64,000 bases of DNA from Tremella fuciformis. Lineage: Eukaryota > Basidiomycota > Tremellomycetes > Tremellales > Tremellaceae. Position numbers and translations under genes: made by a program. Every line of letters begins with the position of its first letter. Position 1 is the first letter of the stretch. The notes below the pieces were generated by a model. It did no database searches and was not told the origin of the DNA. It saw nothing but the letters and a program-made list of their open reading frames with translations. The DNA is taken from the NCBI GenBank assembly GCA_032768795.1, contig CP136493.1, forward strand, positions 930,001 to 994,000, given 5' to 3'. Shown in pieces: positions 54,403 through 64,000 of this stretch.

Positions 54403-55038
54403 CTACCCGTCGTACGCCACGACCTCAATCTCGACGTCCGTGCCGCCCGCCGGCAGCCGCGCCACGCCCACACACGTCCGTGCGGGCTTCGGATCCGGCA
54501 TCATGGCAGTGTACACCGCGTTGACGGCGTCAAAGTCGCGCGAGAGGTCAGAGAGGTATATGTTGGCCTTGATGATGTGGTGCAGGGTCATGCCTGCGCC
54601 GGAGAGGACGGCTTCGATGTTCTGGCATGAGCGCCGAGCGCAGCGAGGTGCTCAGCAGGAGCAGAGAGCGTAGCGAGGTGCCCAGGGAGGGCAGCGAGGG
54701 GTGAGGGCAGCGAGAGCAGCGAGGTGCACAGTGGGCACAGTGGGGAGGGAGGGGGACTCACACGGATCACCTGCCTCGTCCTGTCCTGCACCTATTCACA
54801 CCTCAGCCCCCTTCCCAGTACGCTCGCCGACTGAGACACGCAGACAGACTCACCGTGCCCTCGACCATGTGCTTATCTGGGGTGGTGCCCACTGCTCCTG
54901 AACAGTAGACAAAGTTGCCGGCACGTACAGCCGACGACAGCTGTGCTCAGTGCGTGTCGGGACTCGGGGCTGGGCTCGACTCACAAATGGGGGTGGAGGG
55001 GGACACCCTTCTTTCACGACGAGATACTCGGCTGGCAT
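54403..55038 (-). CDS. RidA/YjgF family enamine deaminase
   Basis: Hydrolyses reactive enamine/imine intermediates, usually in mitochondria or cytosol. ATG 55038 opens MPAEYLVVKEGCPPPPPF; after an intron the next exon gives AVRAGNFVYCSGAVGTTPDKHMVEG. The last exon has SGAGMTLHHIIKANIYLSDL and ARTCVGVARLPAGGTDVEIEVVAY, including the conserved Arg and Glu of the active site. Introns are unusually prominent for so small a protein, and one contains a repeat-rich stretch (see 54620-54735). Confidence 0.88.
54620..54735. repeat. Degenerate AGCGAGGTGC repeats in a RidA intron
   Basis: The unit (G)CAGCGAGGTGC recurs with small changes at least five times in this stretch, which lies in the intron between the short QDRTRQVI exon and the last exon of the RidA gene. 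Minisatellite-like; no function suggested. Confidence 0.6.
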
Positions 55039-55482
55039 CTCCGATAATCTCTTTACTGATGCAGGCCCCTCATGCCCCGTGCACCTGACACCTTATGTAT
55101 GCATACTGTTCACTGCACCATTCATTAAACTGCGTCGCGGACAAGGCCGGCCGGGAAACCACCGAGCTCGGAGAGACGAACGGGGACGACGTGCATGCGC
55201 ATTTCCTCATCCCCCAATCGCTATTCTTTGTGTCAGATCGAATCGCTTCGGGATAATGTACGGGACTGGAGACTTTGGCTAGATGCTACAGAGGGCGTAT
55301 AGGTACAGTAGATGAGGGAAGAAAAAGAGTCGGCTCGGTCATGCCACAAGAAGGGGAAGGAATGGGATGGGATGAGGAGGGAGTGTTCAAACCAGATCCA
55401 GCGATGACTACCTGTATACACTCTACAACCGGATCGGGGGGATACCGCAAGTCGAAATCGAAGCTTGTACGCCCGGGGGAGA
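55039..55482. other. Intergenic gap
   Basis: About 440 bases between the RidA start and the 3' end of the transcription-factor gene. No gene seen. Confidence 0.4.
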
Positions 55483-58436
55483 TCATTGACCCACGGGCCA
55501 GCCGTTATAGTACATGCCGGACGACGGGGCACCAGCCACGCCCTGCGTCATGCCACCGGCACCCATCGAGTGGAGGGGTGCACCAAGGGACGGACCCGGC
55601 CATGGTGCCAGGCCGTCCAAGGTCGTATTGTCGGCCGCGTCTCCGTGATTGTCTTGACTCTCGTCGGCACCGTCCCACAGGGAGAACGAGGCGCGTTTGC
55701 CGGTATCCGGCAACAACGTCTGCGACGCGAGTCGCTTGTTTCCCGGTCGAGCATGCATCGAAGAGACCTTTGCCTTGGGGTCCAGCATGTGCTGGGCCAA
55801 TGCTCCAGAGTAGTTTGCAGTGGGTTGTGCCTGAGGGTACGCCACGTTGAAGGTCGCGGTCGAGGCACTGTCAGGCGTATTTTGGAGTCCAAAGGACAAT
55901 TGTCGCTCCGGCGCCAGGGTCTGCTCAAGCGCCGAAGAGCGCTGTACAACGCTGGCCAAGGGTCGATTACGCGGTGGCGGCATTGTCTGGTCGGGCTGCG
56001 AGTGCTGGGGATGCGACTGGGTGGTATGCGCCGCTTTGCCCATTCGCCCAGCGCCAGGCTGCATCTGAATTTGGAAATTCATCGACTTGGATTGCAGCTC
56101 ATTCTGCCATTTGCGAATCGCCTCGCTGGTCGTCGGTGTGACTGGGACCATCGGCTGTCCTCCAACGGCTTTAGGGGTCACACCGGAAGCTGGCAGGGCG
56201 CCGTTGGGAGGTTGCTGGTTGAACGACATGCCAGATGGGAGCGTTGTCGGCGACTTGAGGTCGGGCATCGAGTTGGACTTGCTGAGCGTGCGCTGCATCC
56301 CCGGTCGAGGGGTGACCATAGGCAGTCCGGCCATGCTGGCCTCGACGGCCGCTCGTGTCTTCTCGGCCGAAGGCGTTGGACCGGACATCGGTTCCGACAT
56401 GTACAGTTTCCAAATATCCTTGACATCGGAGAGGCTGGGCATCTTGACAGCATCGAGATTGACACCGTCGTAGATTGGGACCGAGGGGAACGAAGGGCGC
56501 TTCTGGTAGTTGACAGCCGGCATGGGCGGGATAGGCTGGGTGGACACATGCTGGGCGATCTGCGAGGCAGTGAACGGGTTGGTGAACGCCAGCTGACCGT
56601 CTCGAGCGTTGTTTGCCGGATCCTGCAGGCTCATCTGGTTGAAGGCGTTTGCCCAAATTCCCGTCGAAGCCGAAGACCTGCGCCGTTGGTGTGCTATACT
56701 ATCCGGCACAGAGTCCGCAAACTCGACGGCCGAGGAGGACGCAGCGGAAGACACGGGTCCCTCGTCATCGCTCTGCATGCTGGCGCGGAATTGCAGACGA
56801 GGATCGATCGTGGACGCGGTGTTCGGCCAGGGCATAGAGGCCGACATGTCACTGTTGGGATGCGCAAGTGAGACAGTCGTGGTGAGCTGCGAGGGGGACC
56901 AATTGGCAGTCGAGGTGGGCGGTACACCGTACGAGTTGTCGGAGAAGGACAGGCGCTGTACAGTGGGCTTTGTGTTGCCGTGAGACTGACTGCCATGGCG
57001 AGAGATGCTCCCGATAGTCGTGACATTCTGCGAGCTTCTGCGTTCCGGCAGTTCGTCGGTGCTCGAGGGGCTCGCCTCGTGACTGGTGAGCGAAGGCGTG
57101 GGGGCCATGTGCTGCGGCGGGGATGCGCTGGACGACTGGCCGCCAATCATACTGCTCATACTGCCCGGCAGGGAACGCAGGGGCATGGCAGGTGGGAGTG
57201 TGGGGTTGACCTGAGCCGGCGACGTGTAGTACGACATGTTGCCGTTAAGCTGGTGTGCCGATTCGATCATCGCCTGTGACATTTCCGGAGTGTTCCACGT
57301 GCTGTTCGGCATGGAGACAGGCTCGGTCATGTGGAAGTTCTGCGGCCACAGGACGGATGAAGGTACATTGGCCTGCTGTGGAAGTGGGGGAATGGAGTCG
57401 AGCTGGTTGGTCTGCAGAGCCATTGGCGCGCTCTGCCTGTGCACGGCCATGGGGACGGTCGGGCCCATGGGCTGATTGGCCAAAGGCGAGGAGAATTGGG
57501 CGAGCGGCGAGGAGGTGCCCTGCAGAGGCATACCCAAGTTGCCAGCGACCTGAGGGACACGGGCAGCCAGGATGGGCGTGACGGTCCTCGACCTTGGCTT
57601 GTTGTATGTACAAGTGACGTTGCGGTGGGTGCAGCGTGCTGATTGTCAGGAGCCATTCACTATCGGAAACAGGTGAGGGGACTCACCGCACGGCTCCTGG
57701 AAGTCGCAGCGGACCTTGGAGTGGTTGCACTGATCACACGCCCTCTTCTTGAAGCCAAACTCAAAGCCAAGACTGGACAGGCTGCTCAAGCTGCCATGAC
57801 GACCCATGGCGACCGACGTCATGCCCTGCTGCTCGGGCTTGAGGCCGTTGAAGCTGTAGGGCATGGTCCCCAGGGCATTCAGGTCCCACGACACGGGCGT
57901 ACCCGGTTGCTGCACAGGTTGGGGCGTGCCAGCGAGGAGGGGGTGATTCGGGTACATGCGCTGCGCCTGAAGTCCCGGCTGGTCGAACGAGGCCCTGCGC
58001 ATGCGCTGCTGCTGCTGCTGTTGTTGTTGCTGAGCTTGGTTATCCTCGGGCGACGAGTGGGATGCCTCGGCCTCGACGACGGTCGAGGTGGCGTTGGACT
58101 TGCGTCGGCCCTTCTTGGCGCTCTTTGTGCCCGCCGTGCCGCCTTCTTCTGGCGTCTTGTGGGCCTTGTTCACATGGCGCGAGAGGAGGTCGCTGGATGT
58201 GTCAGCCACCAGCCCGCGCACCGCCCCGACCACGATTCGAAGGCCACCCGACGCACCTCCGGGCAAAGCGCAGGGGGCACTCTTTGCACTCGTACGGCCT
58301 GTCGCCGGTGTGCGCGCGCAGGTGCCGGCCGACATGCTGGGGGCGCGTGAACGTCGCGGGGCATAGCTGGGGTCAGCACGCGGGCAGAGCGAACGCGTGC
58401 GCGATGACTCACCGGACACTTGTGGTCGCCCGCCAT
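55483..58436 (-). CDS. Transcription factor with both C2H2 and Zn2Cys6 fingers
   Basis: Start ATG 58436. Exons 1-3 encode two consecutive C2H2 fingers: HKCPLCPATFTRPQHVGRH and YECKECPLRFARSDLLSRH. A polyglutamine run (nine CAG/CAA codons near 58010-58035) and a Ser/Pro-rich linker follow. Then comes a Zn2Cys6 cluster with perfect spacing, CDQCNHSKVRC then, over an intron at about 57662-57685, DFQEPCARCTHRNVTC. The remaining about 690 residues are Gln/Ser/Pro/Met-rich low complexity without an obvious fungal middle-homology region. Nuclear DNA-binding regulator; targets unknown. The double DNA-binding architecture is uncommon and restricted to fungi as far as I know. Confidence 0.85.
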
Positions 58437-59814
58437 GCTGGCTTGTTGGTGATGGTGGTACTACAGAGATCAGAGACAAGAAGGCAAAAGCAGAGGCGTC
58501 GAGTCGTGTATGTGTCGAGTGCCGTGTGATCGAGAAGAGAGCCGTATCAGAGTGACTCGGGCGTTCCTCAAGTGGTTATCGATGACGATGACGTCGGGCG
58601 TCTTTGGTCGCCGTGTGTCGTGTGGGTGTGGGTGGGCGCGTGTGATCGACGAGTCGGATCCAGTGTCAGTGCATTCTCAGGCGGGCCAGGTGGTGTCTGA
58701 GACGAGTGTGACGCGAGCAGGGTGACGGCGAATCAGGTGATAGCTGGTCGAACTGAGCTTTGCAGCGGTCGAGTGAGTGAATGTGCAAAGCGGGGTTGGG
58801 GGGTGTGAGGAAGGGGTGGGTTTTGGGTCTCGGGTCGGGCAGCTGCGCTGCGCTCGGTCTGGTTGGGTGGGTGGGGGAGGTGTCGAGAAGGCGCGTCCAG
58901 CTGCCCAGCTTGTGCAGCGAGGGAGCGAGCGAAGAGGAGATGGTATTCTCCCTTTGAGTCGATGTCTCCTCGGTGGACAGAGCAATGACGAATGGATGAA
59001 CAAAGGACCGACCGTCGAGGTGGTTGGGGAAGAGGGGGAGGAATGACGGTCCAGGACGGGGATGGTTGGCCTACGGGTAGTTTGGGCGGTTTGTTCGGCT
59101 CTCAACTCTGAGCGTCTCTGTCTCTCTCTGTCATGCTTAGAGAGAGCTGAAGCTGAAGCTGCTGCTGTCCCCTGTTGCAGGACACTTGTTGCAGAGATGC
59201 TTTGAATGAACTCTTTCTCCCGTCAGAGAGAAGCGGCAAAGGGCCCAAGGGCCAGGGGGAATTCAGGGTCCAAGCGTTTGGGCATTTGCGCGGAGATTGA
59301 CATGCACTGACGTCAGAGGCGACCACTGGTTTACACGGGGGGATCGTCTCCCTTCTCCCCTTCTCTCTTCCAACAAGAACATGTAATGTGGCTGCACCTA
59401 CTGTATCGTCTCTCCGGCCTCGTAGTTGCAGCTAGCAAAGAAACAAGAGACTGGCGACGAAAGCCCGAAAAGGCCGGGACTCTGCTAGGATTCAGGCACT
59501 TTCATCTCTTCCCCTTCTTCCGTACCCTCGCCTGCCATGCGAGAGTGATCGTCAGCAACAGCAGCTCTGCGCACTGGGACCCCCGCGCTAGTTCCCCGCC
59601 CAATATGACGGGACGGGGGACAAAGAGTAGTCACCAGCCAGCCAGGGACAAAACACGGACAACCAACCACCGACGGCACGGACAGCCATGTCATACATGA
59701 CGGCATCGTGGGATTGCCAGCTAGTATAAAGAGGGTGATGCGCGCGAGAGCGCCGTTTCTACCTCACGACAGGACACTACCAATTGCCCGTGACTGCTGA
59801 AAGTAAACCTGCGA
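58437..59814. promoter_or_regulatory. Long upstream region of the zinc-finger regulator
   Basis: About 1.4 kb with CT/GA-rich tracts (58780-58880, 59110-59160) and no supportable gene. Probably the promoter and 5' leader of the transcription factor plus the 3' flank of TFIIB. Confidence 0.4.
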
Positions 59815-61279
59815 CTACGCGACTTTTTGAGACGGGGCCGCAGGCATCACCACATGGGGCACAGGAGTAGGCGCGCCCTCATCATCCTTCACTGAAGGTG
59901 TCGCAGCACGAGACTCTTTGGGCGACTCGGCTTTGCCCACCCTGTTGAGCGCAGCGAGGGCAGCGTAGCCTTCGGCATACTGTGTCTTCTGGTCTCTCTC
60001 AGTTCCCTGCTCAGATGTATAATTGAAAATCCTCACCCATTCCGGCCGGATCACCTCGTCCAGCACGTCACTGATGAGTTTGACGATCCTGATGGTGTCA
60101 GCTGATTCCTCACGTGAACAGAACACCCACAGCTTGGTGGTGGACCCCGAGATACCCGCCACGTTGGTCAGAGCCGACAGATTCGCGTCCTTCTTCTCAA
60201 GCAAAAGACAAGTGAACCACAAAACACCAGAAGCTATCGAGACCGGATTTCGTCCATCAATCTTCGCCTTTCTCTGTGCTTCCTGAGCAACGTGCTTCGC
60301 TGCGTTGTATATCGCATTGCCGAGATCGAGGTAGTGTGTGTACCGTGAGAGTAGCGCTTCGACACTCTGGGTCGTCTGTGCGACACCAAAGTTGCCGGAT
60401 GAGATGCCTTTCTTATGTCGTTCTGCCTGTACAGCCGTCCTGATCGGGCCGATGACCTGATTGAGTTCTTTCTTCGACACTTGACATGCTTTGCACACTT
60501 CGGCGAACGTCCGATCGGATCCAGCGTCGCGACACGCGAAAATGATGCACGCAGCGACAACGGCACGCTCATTCTTGCCACGGATCGCACGATGCTCGTC
60601 GGCGATCTTGTATACGTGTTGGGCCCGTTGAACAATGTTGTGCGGCAATTGCATCGCCTCGCACCGCTGGGCAATCTTGCTGAACATTGTTGTCAGGGCG
60701 GCATTGGTCGATCGACCTGGACCGCCCATAGCTGCATTGGCGCGCGCTTGAGCACGTGCGAGTGCGGATGATTGACCGGTGCGGCCGTCTAGACCTGATA
60801 CTTGGGTATCAAGATCGTTGGCGATGAGGCCATTGGACGCTTGACCAACACGCGAGGGATCCTGACCGCCTTCGTCACTGGCAAAGGTCTGTTCATCAGC
60901 GTCGCAGATTTTGAGCTCGCACGCGGGCTTACTCTCCCTGAACGTCAGCTCTTATACACCTTGAGGCTTGGACTGGCTCACATTCACTCCTGGTGTCCAC
61001 CACACGATCGCCTAGAATGGTACCACAGTCGCCACAGACCTGGACTGTAGGTCGTGACCCACAAGAGGCCAGAGCATACTCACCAAATCACCCTTGGCGT
61101 ACTCCTCCACAATGTTCGGCGGGTCTGACTTGCAGTTCGGACACACATGCCTCACATTGAGATTGGGCGCGACCGGCTGACCATATTTGGTCTGAGTTTC
61201 AGTACGTGGTAAGGCACTGTGTGAGGATGAGTAAGCTAGAGGTTCAGCTCACCCCGACCGGTTTGGGTCCAAACGCCAT
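59815..61279 (-). CDS. SUA7: General transcription factor TFIIB
   Basis: Bridges TBP and RNA polymerase II. Start ATG 61279 (MAFGPKPVG). Exon 2 holds the zinc ribbon (NVRHVCPNCKSDPPNIVEEY), completed in exon 3 (VCGDCGTILGDRVVDTRSEW). The B-reader/linker is RTFASDEGGQDPSRVG, with exon limits placing an intron inside WR-TF. Two cyclin-like repeats follow: ALTTMFSKIAQRCEAMQLP to CIIFACRDAGSDRTFAEVCKACQVSKKEL, and VEALLSRYTHYLDL to FTCLLLEKKDANLSALTNVAGISGST. A fungal-type C-terminal extension of about 50 Pro/Ala/Ser-rich residues ends the protein. Confidence 0.95.
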
Positions 61280-63069
61280 GTTGCGCGAGTCTAGGCTCTT
61301 CTCGAACAGCTAAGGCCAGGGAAGGGTTTTGATGACGCTCTCTGCCTCGGTCAAGAGGTACCGTGTTGAACGGCAAGGAGAGGGGGTGGGTCGATCTGCG
61401 GGTTAGCCAATCGGTCATGGTATGATCATGCGATTGCATCCAGCATCCTCTCGCCACTGCTCGTCCGCCCTATAGCATGCATCTCATATCCTCTCAGCAG
61501 CTCTGCACAGCTTCAACAGCCGCTCACTGCCCGAATAGAAGGCGCGAGGCCTAGTCGCCACCCAACACCCGCGGACACGGTGTAGCGGCGTGCGACTCAC
61601 CAAAGACACCCTTTTCAGAGGTACCGCCTCGACCCCAAACTCTATCCGACGATACGCGATTCCTTCGTCTTCGTCGTCGAAGATGGTGAGAAGAACGCAA
61701 GGTCGTGTAGAGAAAGGGGATGAGAGGTGAATAGAGAGTGTGAGAGAGAGACGGAGAGACATGGAAACTCGTTTGTCCCACTTCTTGTGTCCGTTCTGGG
61801 CCAGGAGGAAAAACAAACTTTACGTAAACCGGACATGGACGCATTGTCAGCGTAGCTCTTACGGGGCGAATTTCTGCGGGTGTCCCTGGAACGAAAACGG
61901 TAAATGGGGGAATTAAATAAGAAAATTCCGGCCATTCTGATTTCATCAGCACAATCCTAATATGCATTGTGTCCTTGCCAAATTGCCTTTCATCAGAGAA
62001 TAAAGATCTATGCATGAGGCTGATGCATGGAATGATCTCTGTAGCAGAACCAATCGCCTACATAGCTACTGCCATACCCTGCCCTATCATTGCACCAAAA
62101 TGGTTACAATAGCGCAAGTCTGACAAGACTGCAATAGGCTTGCCAGGTGGCAGCTGTGACATAGCCCCTGTGACCAGCTTGGCATGCCTATGATCATCTG
62201 ATCAGCCTAGCATGCCCAACAAGCACTTGCGCATCTCTTGATGAAGTGCTTTAGCTTGCAACTAATCAATGTTCTACAGTACATCCGGCTTTGCCGGATG
62301 CTTGACCCGTAAGGGCTGCGATGGCTGCGCCGCTAGGCGCAAGGGGGGGTCTTGGGGGGGTGTCCCACCCCCCCATGTCTAACGGAACCAAAGAACAAGG
62401 AATTGCATTAGGTTTTCCAAATTGCCTGAGAACCAATAACTTGAATACCTGATTAGAAATTCAGAGCTAAAAAAGAATTGAAATAACGAGCTACGCCCTA
62501 TCGCGCACTTTCCTGCACGATCTACCTAGTTTTGCCGTTTTGGGAGAGGGGATGTTCTCCCATCTTCTTTCTCTCTCATCGCTGTCCAAAAACGACTTCT
62601 CTAACTACTGACCACCCACACTTTGCTATCCCCCGTGAGTCATTCCCTGATGCTGAGACGCGAACGGGGAGCTAATGTAAGAAGTTGATCACCCGTGGAA
62701 CCGAGATACCGTATCCCTTGTCGAAAGGGTCACTTCGCGTCATCGCCCCTCCGTCTCCCGGACCGCATAACACCTTGTCACACCGTCAATTTTCGTGTTG
62801 CTCCTCTCAAACGATTGGTGCACGCGCACATACCCCCGACCAACATCTGAGCGGCTTCTTGTGCATTGGGGCACTGTTTTCGGTGAGCATTTGGCCTGAA
62901 TATCCACATTCCGATCACATCCATTCCCAGGGGTATCTTCGTGATCACCAGCCGGCGCATGAGTGCATCCGCATGCTGACCCATCTCAGATCGTCCAGAT
63001 ATACCCTCTCCACCTTTTGCAAATACCTGGGCTCCCCTAGCGACCACCTGAGTCGCGTTCATCGTCATC
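61280..63069. other. Long AT-richer intergenic region with hairpin cluster
   Basis: About 1.8 kb without a supportable gene, visibly lower in GC than the surroundings from about 61900 to 62700. It includes the cluster of three perfect hairpins at 62282-62374. Open frames at 61484-62015 lack splice or motif support. The right end is the promoter of EAF3. Confidence 0.5.
62282..62374. repeat. Three consecutive perfect hairpins
   Basis: CATCCGGC-TTT-GCCGGATG (62282-62300), GCGCC-GCTA-GGCGC (62327-62340) and seven G, TGTCCCA, seven C (62354-62374). The last stem is preceded by another run of seven G. Could be a structured RNA, a transcription terminator-like or transposon-end structure; nothing decides between these. 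Confidence 0.75.
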
Positions 63070-64000
63070 ATGCCTCAAGACGGCAATCAGTTCAGCACGG
63101 ACGAGTACGTTCTGGCGTATCACGGTCCACTGCTATACGAGGCCCGCGTGAGTGCTCTCATATCCATCTCACACGCTCCCTTCCGCTCTGTACGCGATTT
63201 CACGCGCCTTCGGTCTCAGGTGACCGAGTTATTCGAGAAAATAGGGCTGATGTCAGATTTTGCTGGCCGAAACTTGGACCGAAAGCAATACTCTGCTCGG
63301 CACCACGGGCCCCCACTACTTTATTCACTACAAGGGGTGGAAACAGACGTGAGTGACCAGGTTTCGCTGAAGCTACATCGATCTTGCTGCGCATTCCTCG
63401 CAAAATCCCGAACACGTGTTTGCTGCTGCATCTGGGTTCACAGACTGACTCTCAGTTGGGACGAATGGGTCCCCGAGCAGCGATTGCTGAAGCTCAACGA
63501 TGCCGGATTCGCCAAACGCCGGCAACTGCTGGAACAACAGACTAAGAAGAATCGTCCAGCGGCTGCCAGCACCTCATCACCAGTACCAGCCAAGAAGGAG
63601 CGCGGGGTGAAGAAGGAAGGCGGAAAGCGGAAAGCGCGAGAGTCTGCCATAGACACTGTGAGTCACTCACGTCTTTCGAAATGTTCGCTGACGCGGTTTC
63701 TTCCCCTACAAATCTGCGACCGTCTCCAATTTTCAATCTTCCTTCGTCCATTATTAGGAGGTCGACTTCTTGAAGCGTCCCGAGGTGAAGATCGTGATCC
63801 CCGATGTCTTGAAGCTGCAATTGGTCGACGATTGGGAGAACATCACGAAGAACAACCAGGTATGTGCTTCTGCCTCGTATGTCGGAATGAGGCTGACATG
63901 TCAGCTGGTCACACTGCCCCGGAAACCCAATGTGCGCGAGCTGCTCGATGAGTACAGGCAGTACGTCCTGTCGACGAAGAAATCGCAAGATCGATCAGCG
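63070..64000 (+). CDS. EAF3: Chromatin protein Eaf3/MRG15 (partial, right edge)
   Basis: Chromodomain subunit of histone acetyltransferase (NuA4) and deacetylase complexes. ATG 63070. Exon 1 gives EYVLAYHGPLLYEAR; a long first intron (about 63149-63256) leads to ILLAETWTESNTLLGTTGPHYFIHYKGWKQT. The next exon opens WDEWVPEQRLLKLNDAGF, completing the chromo barrel with its aromatic residues. A basic linker (KKERGVKKEGGKRK) precedes the MRG domain (FLKRPEVKIVIPDVLKLQLVDDWENITKN, NVRELLDEYRQYV), which runs off the window. Confidence 0.93.

Noticed and set aside
59720..59735. TATAAAG sequence as a promoter
   Set aside because: No gene starts to its right on the plus strand; the next gene there is the 3' end of TFIIB on the minus strand.
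61484..62015. Overlapping minus-strand frames upstream of TFIIB
   Set aside because: No homology, no clear start context, and they sit in the promoter-side region of AT-richer DNA.

Overview
This window is fungal nuclear DNA. Nearly every gene is split by 36-60 nt GT-AG introns, the DNA is GC-rich, and the gene set (TFIIB, Cks1, Cox12, Gpi15, Eaf3, Rgd1-type F-BAR/RhoGAP, Ppn2, chromodomain Ty3 and Ty1/copia elements) fits a basidiomycete, most likely a Tremellomycetes-type yeast. That lineage call is an inference from intron style and protein flavour, not from a marker gene.

Layout. 1-4.2 kb: four diverged minus-strand copies of a small protein family I cannot name, with a relic of the neighbouring transporter 3' end between copies B and C. 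4.6-22.3 kb: housekeeping and metabolic genes (MFS transporter, CKS1, heme oxygenase, an F-box-like gene, a UDP-glycosyltransferase, PPN2-type polyphosphatase, mitochondrial IF3, RGD1, an NAD(P)-oxidoreductase, COX12). 22.5-28.6 kb: CIA2, a mitochondrial-type unknown, a large Cys-rich unknown and GPI15. 28.9-49.9 kb: a cluster of F-box-like genes with one 2OG-Fe(II) oxygenase, invaded by two young LTR retrotransposons. One is a Ty3/gypsy chromovirus at 35066-42343 (target duplication TGCTA). The other is a Ty1/copia element at 43477-49145 (target duplication ATCAT), which has cut an F-box-like gene in two. 50.2-64 kb: GT32 mannosyltransferase, ferritin-like Rds1-type protein, RidA, a transcription factor carrying both C2H2 and Zn2Cys6 fingers, TFIIB, and the start of EAF3.

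Most unusual observations. (1) The Ty3 element carries a complete five-exon gene on its antisense strand, coding for a 256-residue protein with two CCC zinc-cluster-like motifs. (2) The same element has a 13-nt LTR segment perfectly complementary to the sequence just after the 5' LTR, as expected for Tf1/sushi-type self-priming. Its gag-pol and integrase frames are separated by an in-frame TAG, palindromic repeats and a possible 77-nt intron. (3) COX12 and CKS1 can only be assembled into canonical proteins by using microexons of 4, 8 and 6 nt. (4) The four-copy family at the left edge has a conserved W-x(5)-HW-x(2)-V[FY] core and is otherwise unrecognised.

The housekeeping genes do not form an operon-like unit. 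The functional groupings visible are proximity of F-box-like paralogs and retrotransposon insertion into that cluster. All exon boundaries were read by eye from splice signals and frame, without transcript evidence.
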